From: JANQEU01 sp965601455
GTDB lineage: Bacteria > Bacteroidota > Bacteroidia > Cytophagales > Cyclobacteriaceae
Reading direction: 5' to 3'
NCBI GenBank assembly: GCA_965601455.1
Contig: OZ271831.1
Location: 2,604,001-2,668,000 of the forward strand
DNA: 64,000 bases
Shown here: positions 54,844-63,761 of the stretch, piece after piece
Layout: each line of letters opens with the position of its first letter
How positions within the stretch are numbered: position 1 is the stretch's first letter
Program-made: the position numbers and the translations under genes
Notes under the pieces: generated by a model
What the model was told of the DNA's origin: nothing
The model's database searches: none
Seen by the model: only the letters and a program-made list of their open reading frames with translations

Positions 54844-55419
54844 ATGGAAAACTACATCGTTATCATAGTCTCTGCGATCTTCATCAACAACATCGTTCTG
54901 TCCAGATTTCTCGGTATCTGTCCGTTTCTTGGTGTTTCCAAACAAACATCAACAGCCCTGGGTATGGGAGGTGCAGTGTTGTTTGTAATGACGGTTGCCA
55001 CCATTGTTACCTTCCTAATTTACAGGTACCTCCTAGTACCATTGGAAGTCACTTACCTGCAAACTGTTTCGTACATTTTGGTTATCGCTTTCCTGGTTCA
55101 GGTAGTAGAAATCGTATTGAAGAAAGTGAGTCCTGACTTATACCAGGCACTGGGGGTATTTCTTCCATTGATCACCACGAATTGTGCCATCCTGGGAGTA
55201 GCAATATTGGTTATTCAAAGCGACTTCAATCTGATGGAAAGCATCGTATTTGCAATTGCTAATGCTATAGGATTTACCCTTTCTATTGTCATTTTCTCTA
55301 GTCTTCGTGAACACATGGAAATGGCGGACTTGCCTCCGGCCATGAAAGGTGTTCCTGCCGCCCTCATTACTGCTGGTATATTAAGTATGGCTTTCATGGG
55401 ATTCGCAGGGTTGGTTTAA
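54844..55419 (+). CDS. rnfA: Electron transport complex subunit RnfA
   Basis: A 191-residue membrane subunit with six helices and the paired motifs GICPFLGVSKQ and TNCAILGVAILV, which hold the RnfA share of the membrane cluster. It is homologous to RnfE in opposite topology. It is the last gene of the nifJ-rnf operon. No clear terminator follows; instead the next 265 bp hold palindromic repeats. Confidence 0.97.
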   Translation: MENYIVIIVSAIFINNIVLSRFLGICPFLGVSKQTSTALGMGGAVLFVMTVATIVTFLIYRYLLVPLEVTYLQTVSYILVIAFLVQVVEIVLKKVSPDLYQALGVFLPLITTNCAILGVAILVIQSDFNLMESIVFAIANAIGFTLSIVIFSSLREHMEMADLPPAMKGVPAALITAGILSMAFMGFAGLV

Positions 55420-55447
55420 CAATCCCATCCTTCGGTCACGCTGAACT

Positions 55448-55463
55448 CCTGACTGCCGTCAGG
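55448..55463. repeat. Short palindromic intergenic element
   Basis: CCTGACTGCCGTCAGG is a perfect 6-bp inverted repeat with a 4-base loop, 28 bp after rnfA. A decayed relative lies at 44950-44970. It looks like a dispersed intergenic element rather than a terminator, because no T-run follows. Confidence 0.6.
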
Positions 55464-55509
55464 CATGTTGTTTCAGCCTCTCTAGGTAGTTAGCACCTTT
55501 CTAAACGTA

Positions 55510-55540
55510 GACCCTGAAATAAATTCAGGGTGACATTCTA
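55510..55540. repeat. 31-bp palindromic repeat, left copy
   Basis: The copy contains CCCTGAAATAAATTCAGGG (55512-55530), a 7-bp inverted repeat with 5-base loop, followed by TGACATTCTA. It is identical to 58244-58274 except for one base in the loop, in the same orientation. The two copies flank the secreted peptidase cassette. Confidence 0.8.
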
Positions 55541-55684
55541 ATAGAGCTTGCAGTCATGTCATGCTGATCAACTTGATACAAGCTAAATGTGGACCTCGTC
55601 TTTTGTCTACTTTTCGACTACAAACTTTGATTATATAATTCATAACGTTTTTATGATCGAATTCACTTCTAGTTTGGAGCCTTT

Positions 55685-57514
55685 ATGTTCCGAACTATAT
55701 TACTTTCACATCTCATTTTGTTCCCCTGGATAGTGATGTCTCAATCCAACTTAGATGCAGATCAACAGAGTCTAAATGACTCAGGAGAAATGACCTGGGA
55801 GGAAGCAAGTCGAAAGGTACAGGAGTTCATGGACGCTGAGGCATTGATGAATTGTATTGCTCTGGATAATACGACAAAAGCTATTCAGATTGTTGAGTTT
55901 CTTGAAGGTTTCCGAGAACGAAATGACTTCGAGGTGCTATTCCATACCTATGTAAATGGTTCAACATTTTGGGAACACTCCTTCAATCGAAGGAAAATAG
56001 CGCAATGGAACAGCATAGATGTTGAGACCTTGAAAGTCAGAGTTGTATTTGACAGAATAGGTGAATCTACGGAAGATGGTTATACGGTCAGTTTGGAGAT
56101 TAGCACCTCCCCTACCATCTTGAAATCATTAAGTCTAACACAAACAGACTTGGACGCATTCCTAAACGAAAACCGATTTCGTTATACTTTATCAGAGACC
56201 TACCAAAAACCCATAGATGCCCATGAGGCGATCCTTCAAACTGTCATCGGCACACTTACACGGATTGAGGGCAAGGAAATGCCGGAATTGGATCTATCGA
56301 TTGAAGGAGGTCTGGTCTATGACCACTTTATAATCCATGATGACGCCTGGTTACGCAAACCAGATTCTCCCGGTGAATTCATTAAGCCTACCCAACGAGT
56401 AGACCTTGGTCTTCGAGTAGCATTACTTCAGGAAATAAACCTTGATGGAAAATCAATAGCCAAAATAAGAGATAAGCGTTCTGGGGATACTTTATATATC
56501 ACCAATAATCCGATGTATTTAAAAAAAGTGGAAAACATTGAAAAGGAAACTACTTATCGTCTTGTACACAACTATACGGCACTGAGCTTACCTTATTCCA
56601 ATTTGCAATCAAATAAGACCTACATCAAAAACGATGGAATTGAAATGCACAAGAGGTGTGGGATATATCTTAAGGTAAAAGATGAAAAAGGAGATGATAT
56701 TGAAGGGTTTTGGATAAATCTATCCGCGATACGAAGCGAACAATTTTACGAAATCCTAGAGCTGTTAGGAGCACAAGAGCGAATGTCGCCGAAGGATATT
56801 GCGGAAATCAGAGGTCTTATTATTGAACTTGAAAATGAAGAAGGTCGTGGTGATTTATACATTGAGCTACAAGTAAAAGTAACTTATCAAAATCAACGAG
56901 ATAATGAAGCACCCGTGACCGAGGAAGATAAAGACGCCCACCCTTGGATGAATAAGTTTAACGTTGCTACCGCTGGGGACATCATGTGTAACCTAACTTC
57001 ACAAGCCATGTGCCTTAATTATCTAGGAGTTGATAAACCTTGTGAAACTTGCCCGAATAATTGTGATAATTCTTACTCTCAACTAGAGGATTACATAGAG
57101 TGCATTCGAGTCGAAAAAAATCTTGATGAAAGGACGAAGAGTAAAACCAGAAGAGATCTATCAAAATACTTCAATGTATCACATTTGAGCATTGAACTGG
57201 CAGGAAAAAACGCAATGGAGGTAAGGAAAATTTTAATTAAGTCATTAAGAGCTGGCAAATCTGTTATGCTAGGGGGATTTGGTCATATGGTACGACTCCA
57301 GTCAGCTTCTGAGCAGGGACTTGTTGTAGATGATCCTTACGGAAGGATTGTAAATTTTACAGCCCCAGGTGTTACTCCAAAGTACAAGAAGAATGGAAAG
57401 GATTATAGAAATGGAAAAGATTTTGGAGACGGAGTTGGTGAGGATAATTTTTGGACCTGGGATCAAGCCTTAGATCAAATCAAAGTAAAATATGCAGAAA
57501 CTTATAGCCAATAG
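55685..57514 (+). CDS. Secreted protein with C-terminal C39-like cysteine peptidase domain
   Basis: A 609-residue protein with a signal peptide (TILLSHLILFPWIVMSQ). Residues 20-410 match no family I know and are rich in beta strands and charged helices. The C-terminal 425-605 looks like a peptidase C39-like (papain-fold) domain: Cys435 in DIMCNLTSQAMCLNYLG, His534 in GGFGHMVRLQSA and Asp549/Asp550 before PYGR. That is the order and spacing expected of a catalytic triad. A second Cys cluster (CETCPNNC, about 460) may bind metal or form disulfides. There is no ABC transporter nearby, so it is not a bacteriocin-leader processor. Its end overlaps the next gene by 23 bp. Confidence 0.72.
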   Translation: MFRTILLSHLILFPWIVMSQSNLDADQQSLNDSGEMTWEEASRKVQEFMDAEALMNCIALDNTTKAIQIVEFLEGFRERNDFEVLFHTYVNGSTFWEHSFNRRKIAQWNSIDVETLKVRVVFDRIGESTEDGYTVSLEISTSPTILKSLSLTQTDLDAFLNENRFRYTLSETYQKPIDAHEAILQTVIGTLTRIEGKEMPELDLSIEGGLVYDHFIIHDDAWLRKPDSPGEFIKPTQRVDLGLRVALLQEINLDGKSIAKIRDKRSGDTLYITNNPMYLKKVENIEKETTYRLVHNYTALSLPYSNLQSNKTYIKNDGIEMHKRCGIYLKVKDEKGDDIEGFWINLSAIRSEQFYEILELLGAQERMSPKDIAEIRGLIIELENEEGRGDLYIELQVKVTYQNQRDNEAPVTEEDKDAHPWMNKFNVATAGDIMCNLTSQAMCLNYLGVDKPCETCPNNCDNSYSQLEDYIECIRVEKNLDERTKSKTRRDLSKYFNVSHLSIELAGKNAMEVRKILIKSLRAGKSVMLGGFGHMVRLQSASEQGLVVDDPYGRIVNFTAPGVTPKYKKNGKDYRNGKDFGDGVGEDNFWTWDQALDQIKVKYAETYSQ

Positions 57515-58202
57515 AAAACAGATACAGGCAATAACGTACTTATGGATAATCATATCAAGTTTTATTTGCAGGGGCCAAGAATTAAGAAAAGATACTTTTG
57601 ATGAAATTGTTAGAAGTTATGGTGATTTGAATCTGCCTATTGTTGATCTCGAATCATTAAAAAAACAGTCAGAATTAGACATAAAAATTCTTAATCAATT
57701 GTTATTCGATCTTCAGAAAGAAAAAGCGAAACACTATGTTCGAGGAGATACTCTCTCAAGGATTACATCCTATGGCTTAATAACAGATGAACCATTTATT
57801 TTTAGCACTTTCCGTAGGGTTAATGGAGATGCAATAGATTTTGATACTGTTTATGTGACCAAGGCATATGCACTGGGAGGAATAGAATTAGATCGTGATC
57901 ACATGGCTCTAGTAACGCGTGTCATTGATTTTGAGGTCGATTATATCGACATCTATCTTTTTCAAAAATCCACTGGGATACTTAAGTCCTTGATAAATGC
58001 GTTCGAAGCAAGTTTCAACAGAAATGGATTTCCAGAGGAAGGATACGAAGCAATATATAATGCATCAAGTATTACGGAAGACAAACAAATCAAATGGCAC
58101 CAAGAGCGCTACGGAGTAACAACTGATCGTATATTCGATGTCTCTCCGGATGGATACTTCCGAGTAATCTATCAAAAGTCTGAGGGAGAATTTGAATATT
58201 GA
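57492..58202 (+). CDS. Secreted partner protein of unknown function
   Basis: A 236-residue protein with a signal-like N-terminus (about 12-28, ITYLWIIISSFICRGQ). I recognise no domain; the body is mixed alpha/beta with many charged residues, including FRRVNGDAIDFDTVYVTKAY. Its start lies inside the end of the C39-like gene (23-bp overlap), so the two proteins are probably made and act together, for instance as enzyme and inhibitor or as substrate. The DNA is more AT-rich than its neighbours by eye, which fits a recently acquired cassette. Confidence 0.65.
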   Translation: MQKLIANRKQIQAITYLWIIISSFICRGQELRKDTFDEIVRSYGDLNLPIVDLESLKKQSELDIKILNQLLFDLQKEKAKHYVRGDTLSRITSYGLITDEPFIFSTFRRVNGDAIDFDTVYVTKAYALGGIELDRDHMALVTRVIDFEVDYIDIYLFQKSTGILKSLINAFEASFNRNGFPEEGYEAIYNASSITEDKQIKWHQERYGVTTDRIFDVSPDGYFRVIYQKSEGEFEY

Positions 58203-58243
58203 ATTGATCTCACTTCTCACTTAATCTGTAGTATCTGAACTGA

Positions 58244-58274
58244 GACCCTGAAATGAATTCAGGGTGACATTCTA
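58244..58274. repeat. 31-bp palindromic repeat, right copy
   Basis: The inner part is CCCTGAAATGAATTCAGGG followed by TGACATTCTA; one base differs from the left copy at 55510-55540. It begins 42 bp after the partner gene of the C39-like peptidase. Confidence 0.8.
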
Positions 58275-58439
58275 ACTGAACCTATCTTACGGTCTACCGA
58301 ACTTGTTTCAGCATCTCAATTGGAGCAATACCGTCACAGAACGTCGTTTGGGATGACAAGAGCGGTAACACCAATGGTAAATCTCTCCCTATGGTCGAGA
58401 TGACGTAAGGTAAAGCCTTTGGGAGTGAACGGCCTCCGT

Positions 58440-58577
58440 AGATATCTATCTCATCTAACTATCAAGTTGCCTTTCAAGACGGTCTATTTATACTACTTAA
58501 CTCAACTCCCCTGCAGTCATTTCGACTTCCGGAGAAATCTATCTCATTTAACTACCAAGTCACCTATCGAGACGCTC
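58440..58577. repeat. Degenerate tandem 45-bp repeat in a 479-bp gene-free stretch
   Basis: Two direct copies, 58440-58484 and 58533-58577, agree at 37 of 45 positions (period 93 bp). Both contain CTATCTCAT, TAACTA and CAAGT. The surrounding gap, 58203-58681, has no convincing gene. Relics of the same family occur at 44035-44058 and 45024-45036. Confidence 0.7.
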
Positions 58578-58681
58578 CTTTCGTCGACACCCTAGGTGAC
58601 ATTTATCTTTTCAACCACTGTCAAACCTCATAAAGAGCGGAAGGACAACCGTCTATCTTGATGGCATAAAACGATTAAACC

Positions 58682-59062
58682 ATGGAAAAAACAGTAGCCC
58701 ATTCACTTGTAAATCAGGCCCTTACAGAGTACGATGCGGCCATGGAACAACTGAATAAATCACATAAAGACTTTGTCATGATCGCAGCCGTGGAGCAAGT
58801 CAAAAAATCAATAACTGATTTCTTGAAGGCGTTTCTCGTTGAAAAAGGTGAGGAAAACTTCCCCGAAAACGATCTCCTGCGAATCCAAAAGATTTGTGCG
58901 GGTTATGATAAAAGATTTGATGATTTGCACCTCGACTCTATCGCTCTTTTAAGTGAGGACGACAGCATGGTGTACACCAATGACCTCACGGAAGGACGAC
59001 TAAACCGTTACATCAAGACAATGGAATCTACCAGAGGCTTGGTGCTGGAGTTGTTAAGATAA
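58682..59062 (+). CDS. Small helical protein, HEPN-like
   Basis: A 126-residue soluble, fully helical protein. The region AAVEQVKKSITDFLKAFLVE followed by a Gly-Glu-Glu turn resembles HEPN domains, but the RNase motif RxxxxH is absent, so it would not be an active HEPN nuclease. No nucleotidyltransferase or antitoxin-like gene is adjacent. It sits between the repeat stretch and the GH16 gene. The HEPN link is weak. Confidence 0.55.
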   Translation: MEKTVAHSLVNQALTEYDAAMEQLNKSHKDFVMIAAVEQVKKSITDFLKAFLVEKGEENFPENDLLRIQKICAGYDKRFDDLHLDSIALLSEDDSMVYTNDLTEGRLNRYIKTMESTRGLVLELLR

Positions 59063-59154
59063 AAGCGTTCGGACCTAATAAATCAATTATCTACAGGAAG
59101 AATCTGTAACAACTCACCTGACTGTATGCAAGAGTTTAGGGTGAAATAACAGTC

Positions 59155-60411
59155 TTACTTCAACTCATAGACTCGTACATAGTCTATTTCAAGTTTCTGG
59201 GAAGTTAGGGTCTCGTCCATTCCCTGGGCACCTCCCCATCCGCCACCCATGGCTAAATTTAGAATAATATTCTGTGGTTGATCAAAAGGCCACTCCAGTT
59301 CATTGGCATTCTCAGCATAGGTGTAATAATGTTTATCATCAACATAACCTCTAATCTCCTCAGGTGTCCATTCAACAGCGTAGGTATGAAACTCCCCTGA
59401 TATATTTTCTACCTCTGTCTTGCTCGTAATCTGAGTCTCTTTTTTGAAATAATAGGCAGGTGTATGCATTGAGCAATGAGCAATTCCATCACCGGTTTCG
59501 TCATTGACCTCGTATCCTACCGATTCCATAATATCAATCTCCCCGCAATATGGCCAATCAATTTCGTCAACATATGCAGCCCCTAAAGTCCAACCTGCGG
59601 TCCAATTACCTTTTCCACTTGGTACTCGGGCTTTGAACTCAATTTTTCCATAAAGGAAGCTTTGTTTACCCCGAGTCGTAAGTCTCGCCGAAGTCCACTT
59701 CGCCCCCACGTCGTCTTTCCGCGCCTCAATGACTAATACACCATCTTCAATCCTGGTATTCTCAGTCCGGCTATCTGTATAATATTGAAGTTCGTTATTT
59801 CCCCAACCCCAGTCACCAAAATCATAAATCCATTTACTTGTATCCAAACTGGAGCCATCAAATTCATCGGACCAGGCTAATACCCACTCTGTTCCGTCCA
59901 TCGACTGTGTTAGGGTTTTTGTTGTTTCCTGGTGTTCTCGGAGCAAGGTGAAGACAATCTTATCGATCTCGGCTGACCCGTCAGAAAGGTTTAACTTCAT
60001 CTTATGAACAACTGCATCAAAAGGACTTCCATCAACGGAGGTAGATGCAAATGTCTCTCCTATTGGTATTTCAAGTCTACCAGAAACATCATAGTTCCGA
60101 TCATCTGTATTGTCAATGTAGTCTTCCACCCATACCTTGGCACCAGATTCCGATCGACCTATAACCTCAGTTTTGTAACGACCCGCAATGTCAAACTTAA
60201 CATCGAAGGAGAGCCAACCAATACTATCCATATTCACACCTTCATTGGTTATCTCATAACCACTGGGATTATCAATGAAACTTTCGACTTCTACAGTAAC
60301 TACCCTGGATTTCGCAACTTCTTCTTCAGCTGCCAGCTCTTCAGTCTTGGGTGCACTGCAAGCAATCATCAGGGCTGGTATCAAATACAATAAATTCAAT
60401 TTCATCTTCAA
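59155..60411 (-). CDS. GH16 family beta-glucanase (laminarinase-like) lipoprotein
   Basis: A 418-residue lipoprotein (lipobox Cys18, IPALMIAC). A beta-sandwich module at about 35-160, similar to carbohydrate-binding CBM6-type folds, precedes a GH16 domain (about 175-418). The active site is EIDIME with nucleophile Glu291 and acid/base Glu296, preceded by WPYCG. Features WSDEFDGSSLDTSKW and NILNLAMGGGWGG are typical of endo-beta-1,3-glucanases (laminarinases). It would cut beta-glucan at the cell surface or in the periplasm. Its start overlaps the MFS porter's stop by 4 bp. Confidence 0.92.
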   Translation of the reverse strand: MKMKLNLLYLIPALMIACSAPKTEELAAEEEVAKSRVVTVEVESFIDNPSGYEITNEGVNMDSIGWLSFDVKFDIAGRYKTEVIGRSESGAKVWVEDYIDNTDDRNYDVSGRLEIPIGETFASTSVDGSPFDAVVHKMKLNLSDGSAEIDKIVFTLLREHQETTKTLTQSMDGTEWVLAWSDEFDGSSLDTSKWIYDFGDWGWGNNELQYYTDSRTENTRIEDGVLVIEARKDDVGAKWTSARLTTRGKQSFLYGKIEFKARVPSGKGNWTAGWTLGAAYVDEIDWPYCGEIDIMESVGYEVNDETGDGIAHCSMHTPAYYFKKETQITSKTEVENISGEFHTYAVEWTPEEIRGYVDDKHYYTYAENANELEWPFDQPQNIILNLAMGGGWGGAQGMDETLTSQKLEIDYVRVYELK

Positions 60412-61979
60412 TCTTGTTTCTTGTGTATCAAAATGTCTTCTAGTTCTTCAAGAGTCTTTCCTTTCGTTTCGGGAACCATCGTAATAACGAATATGAATCC
60501 TCCAAGTGCAAACAACCCATAAATTAGGAATGTGGTACTGGATCCGAGAGTGGCTAGCTCCCACGGAAAAACTAGCTGAACGAGGAAGCTAACCATGGAA
60601 TTAATAAATCCTGCAAAGGAAATGGCAAGCCCCTTTACTTTCATTGGAAACAGCTCTGAGAATAACACCCACATAACTGGTCCGAGTGAAATTGCGAAGG
60701 AAGCTACAAATCCGATAATACCAACTAGGATGATCGTTGGGTTCATGTTTATGGCCGCCGTAATCATTTGTGATTCAAACTCCTTGGCCTGCGATTCACC
60801 TAAAACGTCCATTAAAGCTTTCTTGTAATCTACATCGGAGTCAAATTGCTGCCCAATAATAGGTGCCAGTTTTGTCTGATCTACTGCTTCCGGAAGGCTG
60901 TCCAGTTTGTTAGCATCCAGTTGATAAGTTGCTGAACTGAATCCATAAGCCAGGATAAACATCATCAATGCTATTCCCATTGTTCCGTATGTCAATAACG
61001 GTTTTCTACCAAATCGATCAATAAACATTATCGCCAAAATGGTGAATACTAAATTGGTGAGACCAACCAAAATGGCCTGAACAAAGGAAGCATCCGTACC
61101 AATACCAGATTGCTCAAAAATCATAGGAGCGTAGAAGAAAACGGAGTTAATTCCTGTAATCTGCTGCAACACAGCTACAGTCAACCCAATGACCAGTACC
61201 AGCCTTAAGGTTGGGTGAAAAAGCTCCTTCAGCGGAACCTTGGCGATCTTCTCATCTTTTTCGAGACTTTTCTTAACATCTGCTATTTGTTTATCGGCTT
61301 CTTCGGCACTCACTACTTTCAAGAATGTTTTACGTGCAGGTTCCTCCATACCTTTCATAACCTGCCATCTAGGACTTTCAGGAACTATGAACATTCCGAA
61401 AAAATAAAAAATGGCCGGAAGTGTCTCTAATCCAAGCATCCATCGCCAGTTGTATTTTGCAATACCTAATGACGATACCCAGTTGGCATCAGAGTCACCG
61501 AGGCTCAGAATTAGATAATTGGTGAAGAAGGCAGCAGAAATTCCAATAACGATATTGAGCTGATTAAATGAAACCATCCTGCCACGCATATCCGGAGGAG
61601 CAATCTCGGCGATATACATGGGTGCAAGAATTAGGGATGCTCCAACACCAAAACCTCCCAACATCCGTGCGATTACCAGTAGAAGAAAGGAAGGCGCGAT
61701 CGCAGAAGCGATTGCAGACAAGGCAAACAATATCGCCGCCAATTGTAATACTATCTTCCTTCCGAAGCGATCTGCAAGTGGTCCTGAAACCATCATTGCC
61801 AGGGTAGCAGTAAGCGTAAGACTACTGACCGACCAACCTAGTTGGAGTTTGGTCAAATTAAACTGGGGTTCAATGAACTTTACAACTCCGGAAATTACCG
61901 AAGCGTCAAATCCCATAAGGAAACCACCCAAAGCCACAATAAGAGCGACTCGAATGGTATATGCTTGCTTTTTGGTCAT
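60408..61979 (-). CDS. MFS sugar porter
   Basis: A 523-residue, 12-helix transporter of the sugar porter (SP) family. It has GGFLMGFDASVISGV in helix 1, the ADRFGRK and IDRFGRKP loop motifs, the PESPRW motif after helix 6, QQITGINSVFFYAPMIFE in helix 7 and PETKGKTLEELEDIL after helix 12. The second central loop is unusually long (about 375-415). It likely imports a glucose-type sugar released by the GH16 enzyme; both are in one unit, with a 4-bp overlap. Confidence 0.94.
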   Translation of the reverse strand: MTKKQAYTIRVALIVALGGFLMGFDASVISGVVKFIEPQFNLTKLQLGWSVSSLTLTATLAMMVSGPLADRFGRKIVLQLAAILFALSAIASAIAPSFLLLVIARMLGGFGVGASLILAPMYIAEIAPPDMRGRMVSFNQLNIVIGISAAFFTNYLILSLGDSDANWVSSLGIAKYNWRWMLGLETLPAIFYFFGMFIVPESPRWQVMKGMEEPARKTFLKVVSAEEADKQIADVKKSLEKDEKIAKVPLKELFHPTLRLVLVIGLTVAVLQQITGINSVFFYAPMIFEQSGIGTDASFVQAILVGLTNLVFTILAIMFIDRFGRKPLLTYGTMGIALMMFILAYGFSSATYQLDANKLDSLPEAVDQTKLAPIIGQQFDSDVDYKKALMDVLGESQAKEFESQMITAAINMNPTIILVGIIGFVASFAISLGPVMWVLFSELFPMKVKGLAISFAGFINSMVSFLVQLVFPWELATLGSSTTFLIYGLFALGGFIFVITMVPETKGKTLEELEDILIHKKQD

Positions 61980-62123
61980 GTTAGAGGTAGTTGGGCTGGA
62001 AGTTAATTAAATGAGTATAAATCTATTATATACCCTATTAGAAAACCATTTATGTTCATCAATATGAGTCATATTATGGACATTATTTCAACAAATAGGT
62101 ATTCTCAAATTTACCAATTTGAC

Positions 62124-63761
62124 CTACCGATACCACTCAAAACTATATTCATTCAAAATGATGTGGGATGGTTTAAGACCTGTTGAAACGTTCATCAGGT
62201 CTTTTTTATTTTCCATTTCAAAAGACTCAAGGCCAAAATTGAAAAAACCATGGATAACGTCGATCTGATCCTGCCGGATAATCTGAAGCACGTGCTCTCC
62301 AACTTTCGTTACCTCGCATCCGGTGAATGGATGAAAAGCTGAATAACTCCCACGTATCTCAATCATTTCCCTTAATCCATTATAAATCCGAGATTGCCTG
62401 GTTGATTGATCATGCAATTGACCTCTTATTTCTTGTAGCTGATGTTTCTCCCTGTTAATGGCTCGATTATATTCTAATCTCTTCAAACCATCAATATCAT
62501 TCTCAGAACCGACGAGGGAGTGATAGTAGATGGCCGGTAAACCCGGCAGTGTGAGCAGAACGGCATGGGCAAGTAAGAACCTTTTAATGGCAATTTCCGA
62601 ATCATTTTCCTGCCCGTACATAAGGCTGAGGTAATTACAGTTAAGTTCGTACGGTTTCCTCTCCTCTCCTACACTACGGTAGGAAACCTTACCTCCATTA
62701 AATTCTACTACATCTGCAAGATGTTTGATTTCATCAGTGCTCAGAATTCCATCGACTGGTCTAAGACCTACCCCATCATGACTTGCGAGGAAATTGAAAA
62801 AACACTGATCCTTTCCAGGAAAATCAAGGGTACTTAGCCATTGAAAAAAAGCTTCAGTATGACCGGTCAGAATCGTATGAGCCAATAGCGGTGGAAGTGT
62901 AAAGTTGTAAACCATGTGTGCCTCATCTCCTTTTCCGAAATAGGATATGTTTTCTTCATGAGGAACGTTGGTTTCGGTGATGATAATCGTGCCGGATTGA
63001 ATTAAATCAAGTACCTCCCGCATGACCTTTATCAGGCTATGCGTTTGGGGTAAATGAATACAGGTGGTTTCATCCTCCTTCCACATAAAACCTATAGCAT
63101 CCAGTCGCAAAAGGGAAGCACCCTGGTGAATGTAAGAAGCCAGTACATCGAGAATCTGAATAAATAATTTCGGATTAGCATAGTTGAGATCTACCTGATC
63201 CCGACTGAAGGTTGTCCACACCTTTTTCCCCTCATAATCGTGAATCAACGGACTCGTTCTGGGTCGAACGACAGCTTCCAATTGGCCAAAATTTGATCCG
63301 TCAATAAAGTAATTCTGGTATTCCTTATCGCCCTGTAAATAGCCTTTAAACCATTCGGATTCAGCAGACATGTGATTGATTACCGCATCATACATCAATC
63401 TATAGTCTGTAGACAAGGACTTCATCTCATTCCAACCTCCAATGTCTTCCCTCACCTGATAGTAATCCGTAACTGAAAAACCATCATCCGAAGTGTACGG
63501 ATAAAAAGGTAAAACATGGACAATGGTGATTATCTCCTTCCCAAATTCATTTAGAAAATCATGAAGTACACTTACATGCGGTCGACGGGAATCCTGTACC
63601 TGGTCACCATAAGTAATTAATGCTACGTCTTTATGCGTAATGCTCTTTAAACCAACGGAAACCTGCTGGTATTTATCTACAATTTCGTTAATCGCAGAAA
63701 GGAGAAAGTCAACCTCTTCTTCATTGTAAACAGAGGAAAGATAGCTTTCAATTTTGTTCAC
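62124..63761 (-). CDS. GH13 (sucrose-phosphorylase-like, subfamily 18) enzyme
   Basis: A 545-residue enzyme with a GTG start. It has the GH13 barrel with nucleophile Asp221 (RLDAIGF), acid/base Glu263 (TETNVPH) and Asp329 (LASHDGVG). The opening ITIVHVLPFYPYTSDDGFSV, with YDAVINHMSAESEWF and DQVDLNYANP, fits GH13_18: sucrose phosphorylase, sucrose-6-phosphate phosphorylase or glucosylglycerate phosphorylase. There is no signal, so it is cytoplasmic. Glucosylglycerate or sucrose is a reasonable guess but the donor cannot be decided by eye. It begins immediately after the symporter stop (TGAGTG). Confidence 0.9.
   Translation of the reverse strand: MNKIESYLSSVYNEEEVDFLLSAINEIVDKYQQVSVGLKSITHKDVALITYGDQVQDSRRPHVSVLHDFLNEFGKEIITIVHVLPFYPYTSDDGFSVTDYYQVREDIGGWNEMKSLSTDYRLMYDAVINHMSAESEWFKGYLQGDKEYQNYFIDGSNFGQLEAVVRPRTSPLIHDYEGKKVWTTFSRDQVDLNYANPKLFIQILDVLASYIHQGASLLRLDAIGFMWKEDETTCIHLPQTHSLIKVMREVLDLIQSGTIIITETNVPHEENISYFGKGDEAHMVYNFTLPPLLAHTILTGHTEAFFQWLSTLDFPGKDQCFFNFLASHDGVGLRPVDGILSTDEIKHLADVVEFNGGKVSYRSVGEERKPYELNCNYLSLMYGQENDSEIAIKRFLLAHAVLLTLPGLPAIYYHSLVGSENDIDGLKRLEYNRAINREKHQLQEIRGQLHDQSTRQSRIYNGLREMIEIRGSYSAFHPFTGCEVTKVGEHVLQIIRQDQIDVIHGFFNFGLESFEMENKKDLMNVSTGLKPSHIILNEYSFEWYR

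Noticed and set aside
55685..58202. Bacteriocin-processing C39 system
   Set aside because: No ABC transporter or double-glycine leader peptide is nearby, and the protein has a signal peptide instead of membrane-transporter domains.
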